DNA of 64,000 nt, from assembly GCA_963576785.1 (NCBI GenBank), contig OY756141.1:3472001-3536000 (forward strand), read 5' to 3'. The notes beneath the pieces are model-generated. The model was not told the origin of the DNA. It did no database searches and worked only from the letters and a program-made list of their open reading frames with translations. This document shows positions 1-11,815 of this stretch, in pieces; the stretch's first letter is position 1; every line of letters begins with the position of its first letter. The translations under genes and the position numbers were made by a program. The stretch comes from Chlorophyllum brunneum. Lineage: Eukaryota; Basidiomycota; Agaricomycetes; Agaricales; Agaricaceae.

Positions 1-176
1 TATGTTGCCACTGGGACAACACATGATCAGTATAAAAGTCTCTTGTTGTGGGGGGATAAGCTGCATACAGAGTTGCCTAACATCTTCATCGTCTTGATAG
101 ACAATATGACTTTGGCGGAGTAGTAGCAGATATGTTCTTTGAATGATAATGTCCTGTCGAAGTAGAAACTGAGGCA
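1..176 (-). mobile_element. LINE fragment, post-RT part of ORF2 (inverted)
   Basis: Read on the minus strand this encodes the ORF2 stretch just after the RT core (FYFDRTL, KEHICYYSAK, MKMLGNS, LSPHNKRLLY), matching LINE D around 56043-56220. It runs off the left window edge and abuts LINE A head to head at about 176/177. One in-frame stop is present. No tail or target duplication is visible, so its extent is unknown. Confidence 0.75.
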
Positions 177-2570
177 CCTTTTGGAAAACCACAAGGAAAA
201 CGAAAAGGGCCTATTTTGACAAGAAGATACAAGAAATCTCGGTCAATAATCGATGCCCATGGGATCTCATACCATGGGTAAAAGGACACGCTCTCCCGGC
301 TACTGAAGCCATTTGCCACAATGGTCAACCTTGTCTTACCATGGACAATTTATGGACGGCCCTTGACCAACACTATAACTTGGCCCAAGACAGACCAGTT
401 AACGTGGTGATCCTAGAAGAACTTCCACTGCCTACAGGTATGGAGAATAGGACTTGGGTTGATTTCTCTCTCCTAGAAATGAGAGAATCACTCAAGGATA
501 CCTTGAATTTGTCCGCCTCCGGCCCCAACCATTTATCCTGGTCACACCTCAAACAGATTGTTGCTGTCGATACTTGCACCGATTTCTTTCTCCAAATCAG
601 CTGCACATGCCTGTCCCTTGGACACTGGCCCTCACACTTCAAAAAATTAGTGTCGGTAATCATTCCCAAACCCAACAAACCTGACTATTCCACACCAAAG
701 GCTTTCAGACCCATCGTCCTTCTCAATACGTTTGGCAAACTAATAGAGAAAATGCTGGCCAAATGACTCCAATTCAAGGCAGTGAAATTTAAAGTTCTCC
801 ACCCTCACCAACTGGGAGCCATCCGACAACAATCCACTGAGGACGCCGGGCTTTTCCTAACACACATCATCCAGGGAGCTTGGACAAAGAAAAAGAAAAC
901 ATTGGTGCTCGCATTTGATATCACCCAATTCTTCCCCTCCTTCAACCACGACCTCCTTACCGACATCCTCACTTGACAAGGATTCTCTCCTCAAATCACG
1001 GGGTTCTTCAATAATTATCTCAAAGAATGCTGCACTACCTACTTGTGGAACAACGAAAGTTCCCCTGAATTTGACGTGGCAGTGGGAGTAGGTCAAGGCT
1101 TCGCACTTAGCCCTATTCTATCCACCCTTTATCTTGCCCCCCTCCTTCGAATATTCAACATATGTATGGAGGAACACCGCGACAAATGGGACTTTGACAT
1201 CTTATCATTTGTGGATGATAGTACTCTTGTCGCTCAATCCCCGTCCCTCAAAAAAATCTCCAACACATGTACTACAAAATGGAGCAGCTCATGAATGAAT
1301 TTGGCTTAGTGATCGAACACAGCAAGTCCGAAGTCTTTCACTTCACATATGCAAGACAGGACTCCAATCCCTCCATCGATTTGGGATCCCCTCCATTGAC
1401 TGGTCGTACCCCCCTCAAGCCGAAAACCCACTGGCGTTACCTCGGTTTCTACTTCGACAGGACATTAACCTTCAAGGAACATGTCCATTACTATTCTGCC
1501 AAGGCAATATCCTCAATCAAGGCAATGAAAATGCTAGGAAACTCTGTATGTGGTCTGTCCCCTAGCAACAAAAGACTACTGTACCATTCGTGTGTCATAC
1601 CAGTGGTAACATACGGATACCAACTATGGTTTCATGATAGGTCATGAACTAAAGGGACTTGCAAAATTCTCAACAAAATGCAGCGACAGGCGGCCCTCTG
1701 GATTACCAGGGCCTTCCAAACATCTCCCACTGGTGGCGTTGAGTCCCTTGTGGGGCTTATGCCCATCAAACTACATCTCCGAAAGTTGGCCGAACAACAA
1801 ATGTTGAGGCTTCATATGTTAGACGATGAACACATACTGGCAAGACTGACAAAAGAGTATCATTCTTCCCCTCACCGACTTCATATCAAGAATTTCATGG
1901 AGATTCAGAAGAAAAAGATACTTGGAGCTGTGATGGATGTTTTGCACCCCACCCCCGAGACTCAGTATATAGAACACTTTAACTCTGTTTCCAAATATGT
2001 TTGGCCCAGACGTAGGCTACTTGACCGCTTTCCTACTAATGTATCTTTTATAGGATTCAACTAGGACAACCCCCACCTCTCAAAGACACTTTGGGACAAT
2101 GTAACGACGAACGTGACGATGGACTTCAAGTCCATCATTATTGGCATGGACGGCTTGGTCCACCCCAACCCCAACCCACTTGCTGGCCAGTTCACGGCAG
2201 TAGCCACCATTCAACACCTAGACAGAGGGAGCTCTATCATGAAGAGGCTTGGAGGAACAACATTGACTGACACTGAACTGGTTGCACAGTACCTAGGAAT
2301 CACCATGACTACGACCAGGTTGAACACATCCATGTGTTCACCGACTCCCTCGCAGCCTCTCGGCTCCTACTTGACTGTTCACTGCACTCCTGTCAGCAGC
2401 AGTCCATTCTCACGTCGAAGGCGCTCTTGACTTGGTTCAACAAGTCTGACCAACACCGCCTCTCGTTTTATCACACTCCGTCGAAGTGTAAGTACGGAAT
2501 ACAAAAAGTCATACATGACTGGATTCAGACAGTTGCCTGGCCCAACCGGGGTAGAAATCACCGAGTACCC
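177..2570 (+). pseudogene. LINE A: truncated ORF2 (RT to RNase H)
   Basis: A LINE ORF2 truncated at both ends. It starts in the basic linker before RT (KRAYFDKKIQEIS), continues through the RT domain (NRTWVDFSLLEM, IIPKPNKPDYST, GQGFALSPILS, active site FVDDS near 1210) and into RNase H (IIIGMDG near 2140). It stops at about 2570, where LINE B begins without an intervening poly(A). The frame is broken by stops at 764-766 (TGA, where LINEs B and D have CGA), 974-976, 1645-1647 and 2062-2064, and by frameshifts near 1250 and 2300. Several stops look like CGA-to-TGA decay. It is not translatable as one protein. Confidence 0.85.
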
Positions 2571-2589
2571 AACGGAATTGTAACGCGAA

Positions 2590-5500
2590 GAAAACCAAGA
2601 TCACCACTAGGTCCAAAACCTGGTGGAACAAGGAGTGCTCTACTGCTCTTGCAACACACCATGCGGACCGAAAGAACAAGCGCAAATGGAATGCCTTTCG
2701 CAAGACCACGAGGAAGATGAAAAGAGCATATTTCGACAAGAAGATCCAAGAAATCTCAGTCGACAATAAACGCCCATGGGATCTGATGCCATAGGTCAAA
2801 GCACGCACACTCCTGGCTATGGAAGCCATTCGCCACAATGGCCGGCCTTGTCTCACTATGGACAGCCTGTGGATGGCCCTTGACCAACACTATAATGCAG
2901 CCTGCGACAGACCAGTTAACGTGGCTGTCTTAGATGAGCTTCCTCTGCCACTTGGGATGGAGAATAGGACTTGGGTGGATTTCTCTCTTCTTGAGATGAT
3001 GGAATCACTCAAGGATACCTCGAATTCTTCTGCCCCTGGTCCTGACCACATTTCCTGGTCCCACCTCAAACAGATTGCCGCCATTGACACCTGCACTGAT
3101 CTCCTCCTCAGAATCAGTTGCGCATGTCTATCCCTTGGTCATTGGCCTGCACATTTCAAAAAGTCAATGTCGGTTATTATTCCCAAACCCAACAAACCCG
3201 ACTACTCCACCCTGAAGGCATTCAGACTGATCGTCCTACTCAATACACTTGGCAAGTTAATAGAGAAAATGCTAGCCAAACGACTTCAATTTGAGGCAGT
3301 GAAATTCAAGGTTCTCCACCCTCACCAACTGGGAGCCATCCGACAATGATCCACTGAGGATGCAGGACTCTTTTTAACTCACATTATCCGGGGAGCTTAG
3401 ACAAAGAAGAAGAAGACATCAGTGCTCGCATTCGATGTTGCCCAATTCTTCCCCTCCCTTAACCACGACCTCCTCATCGACATACTGGGTCGACAGGGAT
3501 TTCCCCCTCAAATTGCGGAGTTCTTCAACAATTACCTTAAAGAACACCGCACTATCTACTGGTGGAACAATGAAAGCTCCCCGGAATATGACGCAGCGGT
3601 AGGAGTGGGTCAGGGCTCAGCCCTGAGTCCCATTCTCTCCACCCTATACCTTGCCCCCCTCCTTCACATATTTGATGTCCATATGGAAGAACACCATGGC
3701 AGATGGGACTTTGATGTCCTATCATTTGTAGACAATGGCACCTTAGTCGCGCAATCTCTGTCCCTCGAATGGAACATCGAAATCGTTCAACACATGTACC
3801 ATGAAATGGAGTGGCTCATGAATGAATTTGGCCTTGAAATTGAACACAGTAAGTCCGAAGTCTATCACTTCACACATGCAAGACAGGACTCCAATCCCTC
3901 TATTGACCTGGGATCCCCACCATTCACTGGCCATACCCCTCTCAAGCTGAAAGCCTACTGGCAGTACCTCGGTTTCTATTTCGACCGAACATTAATCTTC
4001 AAGGAACACATTCACTATTACTCTGCCAGGGCAATATCAACGATCAAGGCGATGAAAATGCTAGGGAACTCTGTACGCGGTTTGTCCCCTAGTAATAAAA
4101 GATTATTATACTGTTCATGTGTTGTGCCGGTGGCGACATATGGATACCAACTCTGGTTTTACGACAAGTCACGGACTAAAGGAACCTGCAAAATCCTCAA
4201 CAAGATGCAGCAAAGCACGGCCCTCTGGATTACTGGGGCCTTCCGGACTTCTCCCACCGGCGGTGTTGAATCCCTCGCGGGACTCATGCCCATCAAACTC
4301 CATCTCCGAAAGTTGGCCGAATGACAAACGTCGAGGCTTCACACATTGGATGATGAACATACTTTGGCAAGATTGACAAAAGAGTATTATTCTTCCCCAC
4401 ACCAACTTCACATCAAGAATTTCACAGAGATTCAGAAGAAGAAGACACTTGGAGCTGGGATGGATGTTTCACACCCCACCCCCGAGACTCAGTATATAGA
4501 ACACTTTAACTCTGTTTCCAAATATGTTTGGCCTGGATGTAGGCTACTTGACCGCTTTCCTACTAATGTATCTTTTATAGGATTCAACCAGGACAACCTC
4601 CACCTCTCAAAGATGCTTTGGGACAATGTTACAACAAATGCGACAACAGACTTCAAGTCCATTATTATCGGCATAGACAGCTCAGTCCACCCCAATCCTA
4701 ACCCGCTTGCTAGCCAGTTCATGGCGGCAGCCACTATTCGACACTTAGATGGAGGGAGCTCCATCATGAAGAGGCTCGGAGGAACAACGTCAACTGACAC
4801 GGAACTAGTTGCGCAATACCTGGGAATCACCAAGGTACTCGCCACCAATAACTACGACCAGATCGAACACATTCATGTGTTCACCAACTCCCTCACAGCC
4901 TCTCGACTCCTACTTGACTGCTTGCCACACTCCTGCCAACAACAGTCTATCCTTACTTCAAAGGCACTCCTAACTTGGTTCAACAAGTCTGACCAACACT
5001 GCCTCTCATTCTACCACACTCCGTCGAAGTGCAAATACGGAATACAAAAAGCCACACATGATTGGATTCAAACAGTCACCTGGCCTAACCGGGGTTGAAA
5101 TCACCGGGTCCCTAACTCCATAGACTACTTATGCAAGAAGTCCGCTGAACGAGCTGTTCACACATGGCAAGCCATATTTGGATTCAAAAAATACAGTGGT
5201 AGCTCCTTCCTTCACCTCCCGGTGTGAGCAAATGGGGCCTCTGCTTTACCGTCGCACATCAAATCCGGTCCTTGGATACAAGAATGTGGTTACCAGCCAC
5301 AGCTTTTCGCAAGAGCGTGTCGTGCCATCCTATGCCATGCCCCAATTGGGGAATACCAACTATGGTTCTTCCCCAATGAGGACTTATCTTGCCACCATTG
5401 TACCAATCAAATGGTCCAGACTAGGTCGCATATCCTCTATCGTTGCAACAACATCAATCATCATTTTGGCGTCGGCACCATCAAGACACTAGTCAACTTC

Positions 5501-5626
5501 TTATGTCGTAACCCTACTACGTTCAGCTTCCCCCTGGAGCCTGATTGCCCTCGTTTCCGCACCAGCTCAATACCCCCACTACATCATCATCAAGTCCGTC
5601 AGAGGTTTGGGTCTGTGCCTGCATGA
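2590..5626 (+). pseudogene. LINE B ORF2 remnant (RT, RNase H, C-terminal CCHC-like)
   Basis: In order: pre-RT linker, RT, RNase H (IIIGIDSSVHPNPNPLA near 4660; TELVAQYLGI; HVFTNS near 4880) and a C-terminal domain with a CHHC...H...C cluster near 5390-5440. The RT active site reads FVDN (near 3727-3738) instead of FVDD, so the second catalytic aspartate is lost. Stops occur near 3347, 3398 (TAG), 4324 and 5098, plus the TGA at 5225-5227 found at the same site in LINEs C and D. The frame after that TGA stays open to 5626. Dead as an enzyme. Confidence 0.85.
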
Positions 5627-5912
5627 ATCCTTTTCTTTTTCCTTTTTCTTATGCTCTCCCAGTTATGGATTTCATTCCCATTTCTCTATCTCTTCTTTCC
5701 TCGCTCGCCTACTATTTTATATAGTCTTCATTCAAAGTCCATCATTCCTGTGGTGTCTGGGCTAAAAGCCCTCCCACATACTAGTACTGTTTGTTGTTCT
5801 CCCTTGTGTTTGCGAGTCGATAGTTTCTTTCTATCATTTTCTCTCTTTCACTTTCTCTCTCTCTGATTCCTCTCATTTCTTTTCCCCTCTGTTCAACTTA
5901 GGTACCAAACAT

Positions 5913-5917
5913 CTCTC
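5913..5917. repeat. Target-site duplication of solo LTR (left)
   Basis: CTCTC at 5913-5917 is repeated at 6490-6494 on the other side of the solo LTR. The uninterrupted site in LINE C (ATCTCTCTAGTG near 37820) has it once, confirming a 5-bp duplication. Confidence 0.9.
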
Positions 5918-6489
5918 TGTTGAAGTTTCGGACATATTCTAGAAATAGATTATGAAGTCATTATGATAATAATAGACTGATCCATTACTTTCCCGTAACT
6001 TCATTCCGTAGTAACTTCCTATGAGTTGCTCTGCATACGATGAGAGTCATAAGTACTTGATAGATTATTCTACATAGTACCAATGACTAGATACTACGTT
6101 CCGCAGTACTCCGCAGGCACTACGCCGCAGTTAAAGGGAGTCATAAGGAACAATCCATGCAATGCTAGTATTTTATGTAGTATGACTCGTCTATGTTACA
6201 ATATGTATATAAACCCCATGTAGCAGACCTAAGTTCTGTATCTTGTTCAATCAAACAACTTCTTCACCATTGCCTATCTCCTTGAGTACAACACCTCAAC
6301 CGATCTCATCGACTTTAGCCTCTATTCAACTGACGTTGATCGCTTTATCAATAATATCTGTCTATCCGAACTACCTTACTACAGGTATCAGATAGAAGCT
6401 TATTATCTCGGTGAGTAGACCCTACGTTCTCTCCCACTGCGTTTACTGCTGCCCCCAGCAAACAACTCGTTACGGTCGTTTCCTCAACA
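5918..6489 (+). mobile_element. Solo Copia LTR (572 bp)
   Basis: Begins TGTTGAAGTTTCGG and ends TTTCCTCAACA, with inverted TGTTG/CAACA termini. It is the same length and family as the LTRs of Copia-1 and Copia-3, in the orientation of Copia-3. It carries a TATA box (TATATAAA, 6206-6213). No internal sequence is attached, so it is the product of LTR-LTR recombination after insertion into the LINE B 3' UTR. Confidence 0.95.
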
Positions 6490-6494
6490 CTCTC
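6490..6494. repeat. Target-site duplication of solo LTR (right)
   Basis: CTCTC, the partner of 5913-5917; the LINE B sequence resumes with TAGTGTATG, as in the other LINE copies. Confidence 0.9.
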
Positions 6495-6660
6495 TAGTGT
6501 ATGTGCTAGATGGCGTTGAGTCTCATGGGGTTAGTGTACATTTAGTCTACTTTCCTCGCTCTGAACATTCTGTACATTCTACCTTTGTATGTATGTACAT
6601 GCAGACTGTGTATGAGCACTGCTATATAAATTGTTGATTAAAAAAAAAAAAAAAAAAAAA

Positions 6661-7416
6661 GACATAGACAAGGGCAATCATGATCAAGCCAGTCTTCAGA
6701 CAGTGATTGTAGTATAGTCCAGCATCAGATAGACATTGCTTGAAACCCATGGCAAGCAGTGACTTTGTCATCATGTGCCACCAAGCCAAGCCAGCTTGCT
6801 TAAGGCCGTACAATGCTTTTTGTAACCTCTACACTTTATTACGTCCAAGTGTGAATCCTTCCAGTTGTTCCATGAAGATCTCTTCATCCAGATCACCATA
6901 TAAATAGGTGGTTTTTACATTAATGCTTTCAATCTCCCAATCTTTGACTACTGTTAGGCACAGAAGATGAGAAGTTTTGTAGCAGACAACTGGAGAGAAA
7001 AGCTTGTTGTAGTCAAGACCTTTCTTCTGTAAGAAACCTTTCGCCACTAGTCAAGCATGGTGACAACTGTCTGACTTAGTGTTGAAGACCCATCTATTTT
7101 TAACAATGTTAATACCCTTGGTAGAGCAGTCTACTAACTCATACACATTGTGTTTCCTGAGTGCATTGAGCTCTTCAAGGCATGCCTTAAGCCATTTGTT
7201 ATGCTCAGTAGCTGGCAACTTGGCAAGGTCCCGAAATTGGACCAGCTGTGGCAATGGAGAAGTTGCACTGGCCTTAGAAAGGCAGTAATGGATTAACTCC
7301 ATACCACCTTCACAAATTAATTGGTGAAGCTCTTCCTCACTCAGCTCAAGCATGGGCAAATCAATATCAATATTCTGCTCTTGTGCTGGCAGGGGAGGTT
7401 GTGGCCTGTCAGGCAC
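6661..7416 (-). pseudogene. Copia-2 RT N-terminal fragment
   Basis: Minus-strand pieces give the start of a Copia RT: KHNVYELVDCSTKG...NRWVFNTKSD, MAKGFLQKKGLDYNKLFSPV, NVKTTYLYGDLDEEIFME and MYGLKQAGLAWW. It ends with LIMIALVYV at 6661, where the LINE B poly(A) begins. The catalytic YVDD box is therefore cut after YV. Stops are present at 7048-7050 and elsewhere. Confidence 0.85.
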
Positions 7417-8373
7417 ATACTCATTCTCTCCTGGAATGTGATTACCAAGCCCTGGTAGGATGTTAGGTCAGCTAGGATTCCACTGTCCTTATCTTGGCTG
7501 ACCGAAGGGCTTATACCTTTCATAGTCCCTAAGGATATCCTTTGGGTGTTGGCAGTTGCCATAGATGTTTCCTTCTCTCTGTGGAACCTGAAGGGTGGTT
7601 TGATCACAGAGTTTTCTTGGTGCTTTGATATCTGGATGAGGAATAAAGATCCCTTCTGGAATGGGTATGGGAGCCCAGTCATCAGCACATGGATTAGGTG
7701 CAGGTGCAACCTCCTCAACATCATCCTCAACCTTAACTCCTCCTGGAGACTGAGATGGCACAGGTAGAGAGGGAGTTGGAATCGGATCCTTGTAGCATAA
7801 TCCTAAAGAAGATCCTCTAGAAGAAGAAGAAGGCAGAGGCAACTGAGTCCACTCTCTGGGACTAGGAGTAGGAGTTCATGGATGAGGAGGTACTAGCAGT
7901 GGTCCAGTACACAGCACACTCAGACTGGATAGTCTTGGAACAAATCCATCTTTAGAAGGAGGAGGATTTAATCTCTCATTCAAATTGCTTTCTGTAGGTG
8001 GCAATATACCTTGTTGTTTGGACTGTGATGGACATCTGGGAAAATAGAGTTCATCAAAGACAGCATGGGGGGAGATGAAAATAGAATTGTTCCACTGATG
8101 GTGCATAAACTTGAAGTTGCTGCCATCACCTGTGTAACTGATGAAGATCATCAATTCTGATTTGGGCCCAAGTTTGTCTTGCCGCACCTCATCAGGAAGG
8201 TATATGTAGGTCCCACAACTGAACACTCAGAGATGAGAAACATTAGGTTTCCTTCCAAACCATGTCTCATAGAGGGTGACCCATTTCAGGCACTTCATAG
8301 GTGTCCTACTATAGACATGAGCAGCCATATCAAATGCAAACTCCCAGTAGCTAGCCAGAAGGCATGCTTCAAG

Positions 8374-8982
8374 TCATATAGATTGCACCTTTTCTAGAAG
8401 TGTTTGATTAAGACATTTGGCATGCCCATTCTGTTGATGAATGTGTGGCACACTTGTTTTGTGAAGAATTCCTTTCTCAGCAAAGTAGTCCTTGAGTTCC
8501 TGAGACATATATTCTCCTCCATTATCAGAGCACACCCACTTGATGTGTTTGCCTGTTTGGTTTGTCACCAATTCAGCATATGTCTTGAAGGCATATATAG
8601 TGTCTGATTTATTGTGCAAAAAGGAAATGTGTACAGAGGAAGAGTAGTCATCAAGGAATGTCATAACCCATTTGAACTTGTGATAAGAAACAATGGGGAG
8701 TTCCTGAAGATCCAAATAGATCAATTCAAGGATTTTGGATGTGCAAGATATGTTCTCATGGTAGGCCTTGTTCAGCAGCTTTCCAAGCATGCAACCAGGG
8801 AAAACCTTCTGTTCCTTTGGTGGAAGTACTGGGACAGATTCTGTGTGTTTTGGCACATAACCCAGAGCCTGGTTGGATGGGTGTGTGAATCTTTGATGCC
8901 AGATATCATAGGATGTGGTATTTTTATTGATTGAAGCCAAAGAAAATTGAAGATCTCCATCGTGCAAGATGTGCATGTCCAC
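8374..8982 (-). pseudogene. Copia-2 integrase fragment
   Basis: A 202-codon remnant of the GAG-pre-integrase and integrase core. It has the zinc-binding remnant (HQRFTHPSN...), the first catalytic region (LIYLDLQELPIVSYHKFKW), the second (WVCSDNGGEYMS) and PHIHQQNGHAKCLNQTLLEK, which leads to the third acidic position. A stop follows at 8374. Further integrase-to-linker pieces continue broken down to about 7400 (GTYIYLPDEVRQDKLGPKSE). Confidence 0.8.
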
Positions 8983-9018
8983 AAAGTGAACTTAGTTCAA
9001 AAAAGCACCCTGGCAACA

Positions 9019-9849
9019 TCATCTACTCAGGAATGGCTTACCACAAACATCACAAATGATGGTCTTTCCATTTGATGTTTCTGTGATCAGACCAGTTTTA
9101 TCCATGATAGATCTGGTTGAGAGAAGTCTCATATCTAACTTTGGTATGTGATATACTGGGTGAAGGTGCAGGGTCTGCCACTGAACTTTGCTGGACTCAA
9201 GTTTTACTTCTGTCTCTAAATAGACAGTGCCATAAGATCTGATAGAGAGAGTGGATCCATCTGCAATTTGTGCTGATCCGAAAGAACCTTCAACAATATT
9301 GACAAGATCCCTCTTGTTTAGAGTAACATTAAGGGAGGCACTGGAATCCAAAAGCCATTCATTGCTTATTTTATGAGGTTGCCTATTCATCGTGCATTCA
9401 TATGTGCTACTGCAGCTATGTGTTATTTCACACATATTCTTTACTCTTGAAAACAGAGGAGAAAATTTTATATCTGAAGTTTTACATAATTGCACATATG
9501 CATAATTGGTCTGGCTATTTATCCAAAGATCTACATTGGCTGAGGTTGCACTCTGTGCACCCAGTTGAGAGTCTCCTTGGACATTAGCGATGCATATGAC
9601 ACTCTTGCAGCAATCTTCAGATTTGTGTGAAGAGCTAGCAAGATCTGGCTTACCTGCCATTGCTTCATCTGAGTAGTCCTTGTCCTCAGATCCCATTGAC
9701 ACTGCATCCTCATCCATCTTGACGGTGGTTGGAGCTAGAATGCTCACAATTGGTTTGGCTGTCAGAGTGGCACCAAATAGCTCATCAACCTCCATAATGG
9801 AGGTGACCATCGGAGGAGAGGCTGGATGGGGAAGGGAAGTGTTTCCCAT
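9019..9849 (-). pseudogene. Copia-2 protease region
   Basis: The open stretch of 276 codons continues the gag frame after one stop. It contains the aspartic protease box as EWLLDSSASLNVT near 9340-9370, where the usual form is DSGA: glycine is replaced by serine, which should impair the enzyme. QIADGSTLSIRSYGTVYLE follows, as in other Copia proteases. Confidence 0.7.
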
Positions 9850-10917
9850 TCACTTCTCATAGAGATCCAAGGCTTTTGCCTTGGCAGCTGCGTATGGAGA
9901 CAGGCAGTGCTGGGGATCTTGAGATTTCTTCTCAGCAGGATTTGTCATCCACAAGAGAAGGGAAGAAGGGAGAGATGTGGAGGACTGCACCTCAGTGACA
10001 AGGCTGCACATACTCTTCTTTGGTTCTGTGGTCAACTTGGCAAAGCCAAAGTTGACTGAGTCCATTGTATATGCCAGTTGCCCAGCATCATTTCTGGAGG
10101 GAGCTGGTTGCCCAGCATTGACCTCATTGGCTTGGCCTTTGCCACTGCCCCTTACACTGCATTGTCTCTTCTTCTTTTCTCCCTTGCCCTAAGGCTGCTG
10201 CTGCTGCCCCTGATAATGTGGGGGTGCATCTTGGGGTTTTACACCAGAGAACTTGTTAACTGACTGGTTTGCTTTGAGCATTGACCAGTAGTTCATGATT
10301 GCTTCTTGGACTGATGCAAAGGTGACAGCCAGAATCTGGGTGTTTACTATGAGGAATGGAGTAATTATGTTCCAGGCATTTGGAATGCTGGAGAGAAGAG
10401 TCATTGCTTTGATGATCTCAGGTATGGCATAATTGCCATTAGCATCAAGCTATTCATAGAGAACAGCAAGCTTAGCAATTAGGCTGGAGGGGTCCTCATT
10501 TGGATGGAGATGGAAGTAAATTGTCTCAACATATTTTGAATAGAGGCCAGAGATGGACTCTAGGCCATATGTGGTGCAAAGGTGCACCCACATGCTGTTC
10601 ACATCAGGGAGGTTCCCTTTGATCATCTTGGCAGGAAGTTTACTCTTGATAATTGAGTAGACTACATGGTGCAGCCAGATGCATAAAACATGTTCAATTA
10701 CCTCCTGTCCTGTGGGAGGGGGGACAATCACATAGGCAGGGACAAGAGTATGAATTTGCAACAGTGGTGTCAGCAGAAACTCATCGCCAATGACAGAGGT
10801 ACCATTGGCTGAGACCAAGGCAAGAGCGTCCTGCATCTAGTCTGCCCACTCATTATAATTGGCAGTACCAGAGAGAACAGGGATAGAGCTAAGTACTATA
10901 GAGATAGGAGAAGACAT
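9850..10917 (-). pseudogene. Copia-2 gag remnant
   Basis: Starts at the ATG 10915-10917 (MSSPISIVLSS) and shows the Copia gag pattern: a W/N-rich start, QDALALVSANG, HLHPNEDPSSLIAKLAVLYE and a Q-rich tract followed by a basic KGEKKKRQ segment. In-frame stops occur near 10836 (TAG), 10450, 10189 and 9850. Gag would form the particle shell. I see no CX2CX4HX4C knuckle in the remnant. Confidence 0.7.
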
Positions 10918-11019
10918 TGTAGTCTAAAAATGGACTTAATTAGCAATCAGATTTGTGGGCGATCAGAGCTGCACCACTACACTGTTCAAGCTATGAACCC
11001 ATATGAGGAAGCCTTCAAT

Positions 11020-11034
11020 AGAGCATGAAATAAT
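11020..11034. repeat. Target-site duplication of LINE C (left)
   Basis: AGAGCATGAAATAAT at 11020-11034 matches AGAGTATGAAATAAT after the LINE C tail (38000-38014) with one C/T difference. A 15-bp duplication fits target-primed LINE insertion. Confidence 0.8.
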
Positions 11035-11815
11035 CATCCCTTCTTTGACTTGTACCACCACCATTGATTTACAAAAGTCGATTATACAGTGCTAGTCTAT
11101 ATTACAAGAGGATACATATCATGCCTGTGTTACATTCTGATCTCTCCCCAAGAGAGCCTATGCCAGACAGTGATGGAGACATCTTTGGGAACACAACATG
11201 TGTTCCAGTTCCCTCCATCTTTGCAGCCTCTCCGGCTCTGCCCCCCCTGGTATCCTATTCCCTAGGATGCCTGTTATATCTAGGCCTGTAATCCCTACCG
11301 ACCAGGCCTACAGCAACACTATTTCCCCCTCAGTCCTCAGCAGAAGACCATCAACCCCCCTGTGGTCTTCTAACCCTCTCAATAATGACTTGGATAAAAC
11401 TATCCATCGAACATCCAAACGAGTAAGGCTGGAAGGCAACCATTACTACTCTGGTAAAAGTGACAAAAAGGACTAGGCCAACCAGGTTGAAGAAGAGTCG
11501 GAGTCCAAGGTTAAAGTTGAAGAAGATGACACTGCGGAGCATGAAGGTGGTCCGGAGGAGTATTATGATGATGCTGTGAGAGAAGTTGGAAGGATTTCCA
11601 AGTGGGTTAAAGCATGCAGTACATTTAACATGAGTGGTGACGAGGGGCTTGCATTTGGGCGAGCTTTTACTGAACTAACGGGTACCTTGATGAAAGCAGG
11701 ATGGCTCAAGATGGCAGTCGATAAAAACAAAAATGACCTCCACAGTTGGATGAGGGTAAATTTTGGTAAGATTACTGTCCATGCTGAGGAAACTCCCCAG
11801 CCAGACAATTCCCCC
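11035..11815 (+). mobile_element. LINE C segment 1 (5' UTR and ORF1 start)
   Basis: The 5' part of a near full-length LINE aligning with LINE D from about 51411. ORF1 would start at ATG 11121 (MPVLHSDLSPREPMPDSDGD, cf. MPVLRSNL in LINE D). A stop near 11291 and a frameshift break it before the conserved KACSTFNMSGDEGLAFGRAF block near 11610. Copia-1 interrupts it at 11816. The four LINE C segments sum to about 6.8 kb, the size of LINE D. Confidence 0.9.
11811..11815. repeat. Target-site duplication of Copia-1 (left)
   Basis: CCCCC before the element is repeated at 19180-19184. It lies in a C-run, so the exact edge is slightly ambiguous. Confidence 0.75.

Larger units (their letters stand above)
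2571..6660 (+). mobile_element. LINE B, 5'-truncated, with poly(A) tail
   Basis: This LINE copy begins abruptly inside ORF2, at the segment upstream of RT that corresponds to LINE D near 54650. It carries RT, RNase H, the C-terminal domain, a 3' UTR of CT-rich sequence, the family's terminal block (TGTATGTATGTACATGCAGAC, then ATATAAATTGTTGAT) and a 21-nt A tail at 6640-6660. A solo Copia LTR interrupts the 3' UTR at 5918-6489. The tail abuts Copia-2 exactly at the codons following YV of its RT box. No target duplication was found at its 5' side because it joins LINE A there. Confidence 0.85.
6661..11034 (-). mobile_element. Copia-2 internal region (gag-pol), interrupted
   Basis: The internal body of an old minus-strand Copia element. 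Order on the minus strand is gag, protease, integrase, RT, as in Ty1/copia. It is interrupted upstream of gag by LINE C (its leader resumes at 38015) and inside RT by LINE B at 6660. Its remaining 3' end is not seen in the window. CpG is very rare across this stretch and stops are frequent. It differs from the Copia-1/Copia-3 family in sequence but has the same primer-site core. Confidence 0.85.

Noticed and set aside
1..400. Twin-priming 5' inversion linking the minus-strand fragment and LINE A
   Set aside because: The inverted piece corresponds to sequence downstream of the LINE A start within ORF2, not upstream, so simple twin priming does not fit.
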